Below are positions 15,824 through 23,500 of a stretch of DNA of 35,342 bases, one piece after another. Numbering within the stretch: the first letter of the stretch is position 1; the number at the start of each line of letters is the position of its first letter. This stretch comes from Acidimicrobiia bacterium. Its GTDB lineage: Bacteria; Actinomycetota; Acidimicrobiia; IMCC26256; JAMXLJ01. The notes beneath the pieces were generated by a model, which saw only the letters and a list, made by a program, of their open reading frames with translations, was not told the DNA's origin and made no database searches. The translations under genes and the position numbers were made by a program. Location: the NCBI GenBank assembly GCA_024281095.1, contig JAMXLJ010000035.1, positions 1-35,342 on the forward strand. The letters are read 5' to 3'.

Positions 15824-17092
15824 GTGCGGATGGACGACATGATCCTGGTGAGCATCGATGATCACGTGATCGAGCCGCCGGACATGTACCGGCGTCATGT
15901 GCCGGCGAAGTGGCGTGAGGAAGCTCCCAAGGTCGTGCGAAACGAGCGCGGCATCGACGAGTGGGTCTTCCAGGGCGAGAAGACGTCGACACCGTTCGGC
16001 ATGGCCGCGACCGTGGGGTGGCCGGCCGAGGAATGGGGCTTCGAGCCCGGCGCGTTCAGCGAGCTGCGACCGGGGTGCTTCGACGTGCACCAGAGGGTGC
16101 GCGACATGGACGCGAACGGCGTCCTCGCGTCGATGTGCTTCCCGACGATGGCCGGGTTCAACGCCCGCACGTTCACCGAGTCACGCGACAAAGAGCTCGC
16201 GCTCGTGATGCTCCAGGCCTACAACGACTGGCACATCGACGAGTGGTGTGGGTCCTATCCGGGGCGCTTCATTCCGCTCGGCATCGTGCCGATGTGGGAC
16301 GTCGACCTCGCGGTGAAGGAGATCGGCCGCATCGCGCAGAAGGGCTGCCGCGCGATCAGCTTCCTCGAGGCGCCGCACTCGCAGGGTCACCCCAGCTTCC
16401 TCTCGGGCCACTGGGACCCGATGTTGCAGGCACTCGTCGACAACAACATGGTGCTGTGCCTCCACATCGGAGGCGCGTGGGACATCGTGACCCTCGCACC
16501 CGAGGCACCGGTCGACCACTGGATCGTCATCCCGTCGCAGCTCACCATGCTGACCGCGCAGGACCTGCTGTTCGGGCCCACCCTGCGCCGCTTCCCCGGC
16601 CTGCGGGTGGCACTCTCCGAGGGCGGCATCGGCTGGATCCCCTTCTATCTCGACCGGGTCGACCGTCACTTCCAGAACCAGGCGTGGATCGACAGCAGCT
16701 TCGGCGAAGGCAAGTTGCCGTCCGACGTGTTCCGGGAGCACTTCCTCGCCTGCTTCATCACGGATCCGTCAGGGCTGAAGCTGCGCGACGACATCGGCAT
16801 CGACGGGATCGCGTGGGAGTGCGACTACCCGCACACCGACACGACGTGGCCCGAGTCGCCCGAGTTCATGTGGAACGAGTTGCAGCGCGCCGGGTGCCGC
16901 GACGCCGAGATTCACAAGATCACGTGGGAGAACGCGACCCGCTTCTTCGACTGGGACCCGTTCACCCATACGCCGAAGGATGGGGCCACCGTGGGCGCGT
17001 TGCGGGCCCGCGCCGCAGACGTCGACACGACGCGCATGTCGCGTGACGAGTGGCGCAAGCGCAACGAGGCCGCCGGCATCGGAGTCGTGTGA
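15824..17092 (+). CDS. Amidohydrolase-2 family metal-dependent hydrolase
   Basis: A 422-aa TIM-barrel hydrolase with first metal motif SIDDHVIEPPDMY (Asp12, Asp13, His14), His214 in CLHIGGAW, EGGIGWIPFYLDRVD (266-280) and Asp334 in CDYPHTDTTWP. AGGAG (15814-15818) stands 5 nt before GTG 15824 and 11 nt before ATG 15830, so GTG is preferred; the frame is open far upstream but that part is a shadow of the P450. It is homologous to the minus-strand amidohydrolase at 12419-13531 yet about 50 residues longer. Family members hydrolyse C-C, C-N or lactone bonds or decarboxylate. Pairing with a P450 suggests cleavage of an oxidised ring product; this is inference. Confidence 0.91.
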   Translation: MRMDDMILVSIDDHVIEPPDMYRRHVPAKWREEAPKVVRNERGIDEWVFQGEKTSTPFGMAATVGWPAEEWGFEPGAFSELRPGCFDVHQRVRDMDANGVLASMCFPTMAGFNARTFTESRDKELALVMLQAYNDWHIDEWCGSYPGRFIPLGIVPMWDVDLAVKEIGRIAQKGCRAISFLEAPHSQGHPSFLSGHWDPMLQALVDNNMVLCLHIGGAWDIVTLAPEAPVDHWIVIPSQLTMLTAQDLLFGPTLRRFPGLRVALSEGGIGWIPFYLDRVDRHFQNQAWIDSSFGEGKLPSDVFREHFLACFITDPSGLKLRDDIGIDGIAWECDYPHTDTTWPESPEFMWNELQRAGCRDAEIHKITWENATRFFDWDPFTHTPKDGATVGALRARAADVDTTRMSRDEWRKRNEAAGIGVV

Positions 17093-17170
17093 CGCGGGCG
17101 TTAGCTCACGGTGCGGAGCGAGGCGAACGACGGCGTCCGGGGGTGCCTGGTTTCTTTCCCGGGTGACGGG

Positions 17171-17176
17171 TATGTT
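17171..17176 (+). promoter_or_regulatory. Possible extended -10 element before the substrate-binding protein gene
   Basis: TATGTT, preceded by GACGGG, lies 37 bp upstream of the lipoprotein start in a 121-bp gap that is locally less GC-rich. No convincing -35 hexamer is present at 16-18 bp, so the assignment is weak. Confidence 0.25.
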
Positions 17177-17213
17177 AGTTGAGATTGCAGCCGACTTTCG
17201 GGGGGATGGCTGA

Positions 17214-18530
17214 ATGCGCGCTCGCTGGCTCGCGGTCCTGACGTTGGTGGCGCTCGCGGCCGCCGCGTGTGGAGGCGGAAGCTCCGGCAAGTCGAACAAG
17301 TCCACGTCGACGACCGCAGGCGCGGCCGCGACGACTGCACCGCCCGGCGGCTGGCCGCCGGTGAACGAGTCGGGTGTCTCGGCGACGGAAATCCGCGTGA
17401 GTGGCGTCACGTCGACGACGAACCCCGTCGGCGGCCTGTACGGCACGGCATTCGACGGCGTGCAGGCGTACTTCGACATGGTCAACGCGCAGGGCGGCAT
17501 CTACGGCCGCAAGCTGACGATCGCGAAGCGCCACGACGACCAGCTGACGAACAACCTGCGCGAGGTGCAGGCGATCATCAGCCAGGACAACGCGTTCGCG
17601 GTGCTGCCCGTCGCGACCGTGTTCTCGTTCAGCGGCGCGCAGCTGCTCGCACAGAACAACATCCCGACGTTCGGGTGGGGCATCAACAGCGAATGGACCG
17701 GCCCGCCGAACCTGTTCGGCTCGTACGGAGCCCTCTGCAACGGCTCCGGCTGCCCGTCGCTCATCTTCCCCTACGCGGCGTCGAAGCTGGGCAAGAAGAA
17801 GATCGGCGTGCTCGCGTACAACGTCCAGGCCTCGTCGGACTGCGTCGACGGGATCAAGGCGAGCTTCGACAAGTACCCGACGGCCAAGGTGGTGTACTCG
17901 ACGAAGGCGCTGTCGTTCGGTACCACCGACATGAGCACCGACGTGAAGCACATGATCGACGCGGGCGTCGACTTCGTGACGACCTGCCTCGACACCAACG
18001 GCGTGCTCACGCTCGCCCGTGAGATGCGTCAACAAGGCCTCAACGCGCTCCAGTTCCTGCCGAACGCCTACGACCACGACTTCATGGACAAGAACGGCGG
18101 ATTCTTCCAGGGCTCGGTGGTGATCGTGCAGGAGGCGCCCATCGAGACCACGCCGAAGTTCAAGGCGCTCAACGACTACATCAGCTGGATGGACAAGGGC
18201 GGCTACACCAAGACGGAGAACGCCGAGATCGGTTGGGCCAACGCCGACCTCTTCGTCACGGGCCTGCGCGCCGCCGGACCGACCTTCAGCCGGCAGAAGG
18301 TGATCGACGCGATCAACAAGCTGACCGACTATGACGCCGGTGGGATCCTGCCGCCGGTCGACTGGACGAAGCAGCACACCGACCTCCACTACCCGCGCAG
18401 CTGCATCGGGTACATGCAGATCGAGAACAGCAAGTTCGTGCCGCTGTGGAGCCAGCCCGGCAAGCCGTTCACCTGTTGGGACGGCAACCCGGCGACCTTC
18501 CAGGAAGCCAAGCCCTACAACCGCCAGTAG
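17214..18530 (+). CDS. ABC-type substrate-binding lipoprotein (branched-chain amino acid/LivK-like family)
   Basis: A 438-aa extracytoplasmic solute receptor. A short signal peptide (MRARWLAVLT onward) ends in the lipobox AAAC with lipidated Cys19, followed by a Gly/Ser/Thr-rich linker to about residue 45. The mature domain starts SATEIRVSGVTSTTNPVGG and has the type 1 periplasmic-binding fold of the LivK family (Peripla_BP_6): FDGVQAYFDMVNAQGGIYGR, repeated strand-helix units, and a Cys-containing C-terminal end. LivK-like proteins bind amino acids, but in catabolic clusters they often take up aromatic or other carboxylates. No permease or ATPase genes of an ABC system lie in the window, so it must share a transporter encoded elsewhere. 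It begins 121 bp after the amidohydrolase and converges on the epoxide hydrolase. Confidence 0.9.
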   Translation: MRARWLAVLTLVALAAAACGGGSSGKSNKSTSTTAGAAATTAPPGGWPPVNESGVSATEIRVSGVTSTTNPVGGLYGTAFDGVQAYFDMVNAQGGIYGRKLTIAKRHDDQLTNNLREVQAIISQDNAFAVLPVATVFSFSGAQLLAQNNIPTFGWGINSEWTGPPNLFGSYGALCNGSGCPSLIFPYAASKLGKKKIGVLAYNVQASSDCVDGIKASFDKYPTAKVVYSTKALSFGTTDMSTDVKHMIDAGVDFVTTCLDTNGVLTLAREMRQQGLNALQFLPNAYDHDFMDKNGGFFQGSVVIVQEAPIETTPKFKALNDYISWMDKGGYTKTENAEIGWANADLFVTGLRAAGPTFSRQKVIDAINKLTDYDAGGILPPVDWTKQHTDLHYPRSCIGYMQIENSKFVPLWSQPGKPFTCWDGNPATFQEAKPYNRQ

Positions 18531-18578
18531 AGGCGACCGCCCTCCTCCATCAGTTGGGAGCCGTGAACGCGGAGGTGG

Positions 18579-19724
18579 TCAGCGCACGGCGCGGAAGAAC
18601 GTCCGCAGGTCGTCGGCGAACAGCTCCGGTTGCTCCATGGCGGCGAAGTGGCCGCCACGGGGCATGTCGGCCCAGTACGTGACGTTGTAGCGGCGCTCGA
18701 CCCACGCGCGCGGGAGGCGCAAAGGCTCCTTGGGGTAGCGGGCGACACCCGTCGGGACGTCGACGAAATCGGGCGGGCCCTCCCCTGCGGCGGCGTGCTG
18801 GTTCTCCCAATAGAGCCGGGTCGACGACGTGATCGTCTGGTTCACCCAGTACGTCATCACGTTGGTGATCAGTTGGTCACGAGTGAACGCGTGCTCGGGG
18901 TGCCCGTCGCAGTCGCTCCACGTTCGGAACTTCTCGACGATCCACGCAAGCAGGCCGGCCGGCGAGTCGTTGAGCGCGACTCCGAGCGTCTGCGGCTTGG
19001 TCGCCTGCTCGATCGCGTACCCCGACTCCTCGCGCCGGAAATGCGCCAGCGCGGCGAGATCGGCCTTCTCCTGCTCGCTCAGCGAGACGGGCTCGTCGGG
19101 GCGCTCCGCGAGCGGCATGTTCAGATGGATGCCCGCGCAGTGCTGCGGGTCGCGCGCCGCGATTCGCGTCGTGACCTGTGCTCCCCAGTCGCCGCCCTGC
19201 GCGCCGTAGCGCCGATATCCCAGGCGGCGCATCAGCTCGACGAACGCCGCCGCGATGCGCCACGTGTCCCACCCGCGGGTACGGGTCGGCTCCGAGAAGC
19301 CGTAGCCCGGTAGCGACGGCGCGACGACGTGGAACGCGTCATCGGCGCGGCCGCCGTGAGCCTCCGGGTCCGTCAGTCGCGGAATGACGTCGAGGAACTC
19401 GACGATCGAGCCGGGCCAGCCGTGCGTCATCAGTAACGGAAGCGCGTCGGCGTGTCGCGAACGCGCATGGAGGAAATGGATCGACTGGCCGTCGATCTCG
19501 GTGCGGAAATGGTCGAGCTCGTTGAGGCGCGCTTCCTGCGCGCGCCAGTCGTATGTGTCGCGCCAATACGCGACGAGGTCGCCGAGGTAGTCGAGCGGGA
19601 TGCCGTACTCCCAGCTCGTGCCCTCGATCTGATCGGGGATGCGAGTCTGCGCGAGCCGGCCCCGCAGGTCGTCGAGCACCGCGTCGCCGACGCGGATCTC
19701 GAATGGCTCGACCGCCTCACTCAT
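18579..19724 (-). CDS. Epoxide hydrolase (EHN domain, alpha/beta-hydrolase fold)
   Basis: A 381-aa protein with an N-terminal epoxide-hydrolase domain (about 5-110, FEIRVGDAVLDDLRGRL onward) and an alpha/beta-hydrolase core. The oxyanion motif HGWPGS is at 101-106, the nucleophile is Asp179 in GGDWGA, and the base is probably His359 in RGGHFAAMEQPE. These match microsomal-type epoxide hydrolases, which open epoxides to vicinal diols through an alkyl-enzyme ester. GGAGG about 6 nt before ATG 19724 supports this start; the frame stays open far upstream but there it is antisense to the sulfotransferase. It is divergent from the sulfotransferase across 64 bp. Detoxification of P450-made epoxides is plausible. 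Confidence 0.93.
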   Translation of the reverse strand: MSEAVEPFEIRVGDAVLDDLRGRLAQTRIPDQIEGTSWEYGIPLDYLGDLVAYWRDTYDWRAQEARLNELDHFRTEIDGQSIHFLHARSRHADALPLLMTHGWPGSIVEFLDVIPRLTDPEAHGGRADDAFHVVAPSLPGYGFSEPTRTRGWDTWRIAAAFVELMRRLGYRRYGAQGGDWGAQVTTRIAARDPQHCAGIHLNMPLAERPDEPVSLSEQEKADLAALAHFRREESGYAIEQATKPQTLGVALNDSPAGLLAWIVEKFRTWSDCDGHPEHAFTRDQLITNVMTYWVNQTITSSTRLYWENQHAAAGEGPPDFVDVPTGVARYPKEPLRLPRAWVERRYNVTYWADMPRGGHFAAMEQPELFADDLRTFFRAVR

Positions 19725-19788
19725 CGCCACCTCCGAGCTGCCACGTCCCCGCCGCGCGCGCTGCCGATCCGACAGTATCGTCACCGCC

Positions 19789-20967
19789 ATGCAGGACGTG
19801 GCGCTCGACGTCGACGCGATCCTCGCCGAAGCCAGCCGACGCACGGGCGGCCTCGACGACCTGGGCGACGGGCCGTTCGTCGAGCCGTTGGCGTTGTTCC
19901 TCGAGTCGTTGGAGCGCGAGGCGCGGCTGAACCACATCGGGCGGCTGATCGCGTGCGAACGCGCCCTCGGACACACCGTGAACCGGCTCGGGTACGTGCA
20001 CGACCGCGAGCAGTTTCCGGCGATCGCAGACGAAGAGATCGTCGCGCCCGTGTTCATCATCGGCTTTCCGCGCACCGGTACGACGATCCTGCACGACATC
20101 CTCGCCCAGGATCCCGACAGCCGGGCCCCACTCACGTGGGAGGTGATGTTCCCGTCGCCACCGCCGGACGCGGCAACCTTCGACTCCGACCCCCGTATCG
20201 CAATGGCGGCGGCACTCTTGCCGAATTCCGAAACGGAGACCGAACGCGACCGGCGCTTCCGGGCCATGCATCCCATGGGCGCCACGCTCTCGCAGGAATG
20301 CGTCGTCATGATGGGCGAGGCAATGTGTACACCGCTCTTCCACAACCAGTTCCGCGTGCCGGCATACGAGAACTGGGTCGACTACGAAGCCGACTGGTCA
20401 CACGTGTATGCGTTCCACGAGCGGCAGCTCCAGCACCTGCAATGGCGCAACCGGCGTGACCGTTGGGTGCTCAAGACCGGCGCGCACATGTGGGGTCTCG
20501 AGCACCTGCTGCACACCTATCCGGATGCGCGGATCGTGTTCACCCATCGCGATCCGGTGAAGGCGGTCACGTCGTACGCGAGCCTCACGACGCTCGTGCG
20601 GGAGACCAGCAGCGACGAGGTGGACCCGTACGAGATCGCGCAGGACTGGACCGCGCGGCTGAAGCACGTGCTCCACCATGCGATGAGGGTCCGCAACGCG
20701 ACGACGTACCCGCGCGCGAGGTTCTACGACGTGCAGTTCTCCGACTTCGTGACCGACCAGTTCGCCGTGGTGACCTCGATCTACGAGGCGTTCGGCCTGC
20801 CGCTGACCGACGAGGCTGCGATGCGCATGCAGGCGTTCATCGCCGAGAACCCCCAGGGCAAGCACGGCGTGCACGAGTACACGCCCGCCGAATTCGGCAT
20901 CGACCCGACGACGATTCGCCGCGACTTCCGCGCCTACATCGAGCAATTCGACATCCCACCGGAGTAG
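19789..20967 (+). CDS. Sulfotransferase family protein (PAPS-dependent)
   Basis: A 392-aa protein of the bacterial sulfotransferase family (Sulfotransfer_3 type). The 5'-phosphosulfate-binding loop lies in VFIIGFPRTGTTILHDIL, with PRTGTT at 94-99. The middle part contains WVLKTGAHMWGLEHLLHTYP and ARIVFTHRDPVKAVTSYASL, the region that usually binds the 3'-phosphate of PAPS. The last part is RARFYDVQFSDFVTD and a KHGVHEYTPAEFGID end that is common in these proteins. It should transfer sulfate from PAPS to an alcohol or phenol on a lipid, carbohydrate or xenobiotic. ATG 19789 begins the domain; a longer upstream reading would run into the divergent epoxide hydrolase. It converges with the MFS gene (30-bp gap). 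The acceptor is unknown. Confidence 0.9.
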   Translation: MQDVALDVDAILAEASRRTGGLDDLGDGPFVEPLALFLESLEREARLNHIGRLIACERALGHTVNRLGYVHDREQFPAIADEEIVAPVFIIGFPRTGTTILHDILAQDPDSRAPLTWEVMFPSPPPDAATFDSDPRIAMAAALLPNSETETERDRRFRAMHPMGATLSQECVVMMGEAMCTPLFHNQFRVPAYENWVDYEADWSHVYAFHERQLQHLQWRNRRDRWVLKTGAHMWGLEHLLHTYPDARIVFTHRDPVKAVTSYASLTTLVRETSSDEVDPYEIAQDWTARLKHVLHHAMRVRNATTYPRARFYDVQFSDFVTDQFAVVTSIYEAFGLPLTDEAAMRMQAFIAENPQGKHGVHEYTPAEFGIDPTTIRRDFRAYIEQFDIPPE

Positions 20968-20997
20968 CGGCGCGTCCCTGTCTGTCGCAGGTCCGTC

Positions 20998-22461
20998 CTA
21001 CGCCGCGTGTTCCCGGGCACGTGCGAGCCCCGCGGATGCCTGCGCCGACGCAACGTCGCCCGGATACGTGCGCGTCGCGAACAGGAGGATGATCCCGTTC
21101 GCGAGGAGGGTCGGGATCATCAGCAGGAACGCGATTGCCAGGCCGCCCGCGGACGAGCCGCCGAAGGCATCCGAGACGATCCCGAAGATGAGCGGCGCGA
21201 TCGCCTGCGCCGCGATGCGAAAGACCGTTCGGATGCCTTCGGCCCGGCCCCACAGCCGCGGATCGATCACGTCGAGCCGGGCCGCGTCGAGCGGCGGGTT
21301 CGGCGCGGCGAGGCAGGCGGCACCGATCACGAACAGCGGGATCGCCGCGACGAGGGAATGGGTGAAGAACGCCGGAACCAGCACGGCGCTGCCGACGATG
21401 AAGCTCCAGGCGCTGACCACGACGCGCGCCGACAGCATGCCGCGGGCGAGGAGCCGGTCGGTGATGTGACCCGAGAGGAGCAGCCCTGCGAGGGCACCAA
21501 TCCCGACAACCGGCACGAGGCCGGTCGCGGCGTACTTGCCGACACCGTACTGGTGCACGACGAACAGGACTGCGAACAGCTGCAGGCCCGAGAAGAAGAA
21601 ATCACCGAGTGAGCTCGCGATGATCACGATCACGTTCGTGCGCACGCGAAGCGTGTACCGCACGACCCACCACAGGGAGCGGCTCTCGACGTCCTTCGGC
21701 AGGGTGAGCATCGGGTCGGGCTCCACATGCGCGTCGTGGACGAGTTGCCCCGTCACATCGCCTCGGAGCGCCTCGTCAGCCGGCGTGTCGGCGCCGCCCG
21801 CTCCGCCCTGCGAGCCGCGGGGCGGCTCCGGAAGGCGGCGCGCCGACATCGCGACGAACACACCGACGATCGCGAGCGCGAAGAAGACGCCGCGCCAGCC
21901 GAACAGTGCGCCGGCGGCCCCGGCGACCAAGAACCCGGCGCCGGCACCAATGAGCTCCCCGCTGCGGATCCACGACAAGATCCGGCCCCGTTGTTTCGGC
22001 GGATACAGATCGCCCGTCAAGGACGCGACCGTGGGGCCGCCGGTCGCCGTGCCCATCCCGAGGAACATGCGGGCCGCGAAGAGCCACACGAACGTCACGG
22101 CCAACCCCGTGGCGAGCATCGCCGCGCTCCACACGAAGATGCTGATCGACAGCAGGCGGGCGCGGTGCACACGATCGGTGAGTGCCCCGATGGGAACCGT
22201 CGCGAGTCCACCCACGATGCTGACTGCGGCGGCGAGCACGCCGATATCGGTGTTCGAGATGTGGAACTCGCCTTTGATAGCGGGAGCAAGAGCGCCGAGT
22301 GACGCGCGGTCGGCGCTGTCGAGCGCGAGGACCGCTCCGAGCAGCACGACCGTCTCGACGTAGGTCGCGCTGCCGAGCGAACGCGCAAGCGGGGTGACGG
22401 CACGGCGGAGGCGCGCCGTCGGTGGGCCGCTCTTTTCCCACGTGTGAGACACCCCGTTCAT
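20998..22461 (-). CDS. Major facilitator superfamily transporter
   Basis: A 487-aa integral membrane protein with about twelve hydrophobic segments in two halves. The MFS motif A is GALTDRVHRARLL between segments 2 and 3, repeated in weaker form as SGHITDRLLARG in the second half. A hydrophilic central loop of about 60 residues (PEPPRGSQGG to DVESRSLWW) separates the halves. The sequence resembles the spinster-like/hexuronate branch of MFS, which moves lipids or organic anions; that is a loose resemblance. ATG 22461 is chosen; a GTG at 22488 would add nine residues. It could import or export the compound handled by this cluster. Confidence 0.9.
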   Translation of the reverse strand: MNGVSHTWEKSGPPTARLRRAVTPLARSLGSATYVETVVLLGAVLALDSADRASLGALAPAIKGEFHISNTDIGVLAAAVSIVGGLATVPIGALTDRVHRARLLSISIFVWSAAMLATGLAVTFVWLFAARMFLGMGTATGGPTVASLTGDLYPPKQRGRILSWIRSGELIGAGAGFLVAGAAGALFGWRGVFFALAIVGVFVAMSARRLPEPPRGSQGGAGGADTPADEALRGDVTGQLVHDAHVEPDPMLTLPKDVESRSLWWVVRYTLRVRTNVIVIIASSLGDFFFSGLQLFAVLFVVHQYGVGKYAATGLVPVVGIGALAGLLLSGHITDRLLARGMLSARVVVSAWSFIVGSAVLVPAFFTHSLVAAIPLFVIGAACLAAPNPPLDAARLDVIDPRLWGRAEGIRTVFRIAAQAIAPLIFGIVSDAFGGSSAGGLAIAFLLMIPTLLANGIILLFATRTYPGDVASAQASAGLARAREHAA

Positions 22462-22512
22462 TTCCCGCCCGGCGCGCAGAGGAATCACCGGTTCGGCCGT
22501 GGGGCTGATCAG

Positions 22513-22526
22513 CCGCCCACGGGCGG
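22513..22526. promoter_or_regulatory. 14-bp GC palindrome in the divergent MFS/hypothetical promoter
   Basis: CCGCCC-AC-GGGCGG is a perfect inverted repeat with a 2-bp centre, 14 bp before the ATG of the 145-aa protein and about 50 bp from the MFS start. It is immediately preceded by the palindrome GCTGATCAGC (22504-22513). Either could be a protein-binding site. With no T tract it is unlikely to be a terminator. Confidence 0.3.
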
Positions 22527-22540
22527 TCTAGCCTCGGCCC

Positions 22541-22978
22541 ATGACGATCGTCGACGACCTGCTCGCGCACCCCGGTGTGTACGTCGGGATCGACGCCCTC
22601 ACCGATTCGGACCAACGTGGCGCGGCTCGCATCGTCGTGGCTGCGCTGCCGGGAGGCGCCGGCGTCACGCTCGACTACGAAGTGCTCAACCCGTCGAATC
22701 CGGACCGCGTCCGCGGTCACATCGAGCACACGATGCTGGCGCGGACACATGGCGGTGGCTCGGTGATGGTGATCGGTCACGACCACGCGGACTCTGTCGC
22801 CATCTTGCGCGAGACCGAGCCGGGCACGTTCGAGCTGGGTTCCGAGGGCTCACCGTTCCCGATGAAGGTACTGGTATCGATGCCGGAGCCCGGGGTCCTG
22901 CGACATTCGTGGTGGTACGGCCGGCCGGGGGGCGAAGCGGTCGAGCGCGACGTCGCGGAGCTGCGTCGAATCAGCTGA
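22541..22978 (+). CDS. Unrecognised 145-aa beta-rich protein
   Basis: I do not recognise this family with confidence. The protein is 145 aa, acidic, has no signal peptide or membrane segment, and alternates short hydrophobic strands (RIVVAALPGG, VTLDYEVLNP, SVMVIGHDHADSVAIL, MKVLVSMPEPGVLRHSWWYG), the look of a small beta barrel such as a lipocalin or nitrobindin-like fold. Conserved-looking features are HIEHTMLARTHGGG, GHDH and HSWWYGRPGG; the histidines could bind metal or heme. ATG 22541 follows a 79-bp divergent promoter with the MFS gene, and the stop lies 15 bp from the convergent SnoaL-like gene. GC-rich third codon positions support it as a real gene. Confidence 0.75.
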   Translation: MTIVDDLLAHPGVYVGIDALTDSDQRGAARIVVAALPGGAGVTLDYEVLNPSNPDRVRGHIEHTMLARTHGGGSVMVIGHDHADSVAILRETEPGTFELGSEGSPFPMKVLVSMPEPGVLRHSWWYGRPGGEAVERDVAELRRIS

Positions 22979-22993
22979 CGCTGGCCGCCGCGC

Positions 22994-23494
22994 TCACACC
23001 ACGTGGGCGGACGGAAACGGGAAGACGGCCGCGGGCTGCATCGCGATCTTCCGAGCCAGGCTCTGATAGTGGCGCTCGGCGAAGCGCCATTCGCGGTCGT
23101 GGAACGCGTAGTCGTCGTGATAGACGCCGAACGCGTTGCTCCACTCTCCCGTTTCGCGCTCCTGGCGCAGCTCGACCATGTACACGCGGCCGCGCGCGGA
23201 ACCGTCGCCACCGACGCGTACGACCGTGTTGAGGATCACGAACTCGAAGAACTCGAAGCGCTCGATCGCGCCGCCGATGAACGCACCGAGCGCGGCGGGG
23301 CCGGCCAACTCGATGACCGGAGCCGTCACGGTGTCGACGTGGACCGGTGCGTCAGGCAAGAACAGCGGTTGCAGCTCCTCCCACGACCGCCGCGTCACGA
23401 CGTCGGCATAGGCCGACTGCAGCCGCGTGATGGCGAGGTACGCAAGTGCGTCGTCGGCCGGCGTCACCGGCGCCTTCCAATCGTCGGGTCGCAT
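22994..23494 (-). CDS. SnoaL-like (NTF2-fold) protein
   Basis: A 166-aa protein with the SnoaL/NTF2 pattern: the helix DALAYLAITRLQSAYADVVTR, WEELQPLFLPDAPVHVDTVT, GPAALGAFIGGAIERFEFFEF, then strands VRVGGDGSARGRVYMVELRQ and NAFGVYHDDYAFHDREWRFAERHY. This version matches the polyketide cyclase/dehydratase-like branch often found beside P450s. GGAGG inside the end of the upstream P450 precedes ATG 23494 at 8-9 nt, and only 6 bp separate the two genes, so they form an operon. It is clearly different from the SnoaL-like proteins at 8193 and 25970. Function is unknown; a dehydratase, isomerase or binding protein is possible. Confidence 0.83.
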   Translation of the reverse strand: MRPDDWKAPVTPADDALAYLAITRLQSAYADVVTRRSWEELQPLFLPDAPVHVDTVTAPVIELAGPAALGAFIGGAIERFEFFEFVILNTVVRVGGDGSARGRVYMVELRQERETGEWSNAFGVYHDDYAFHDREWRFAERHYQSLARKIAMQPAAVFPFPSAHVV

Positions 23495-23500
23495 CGCCGG

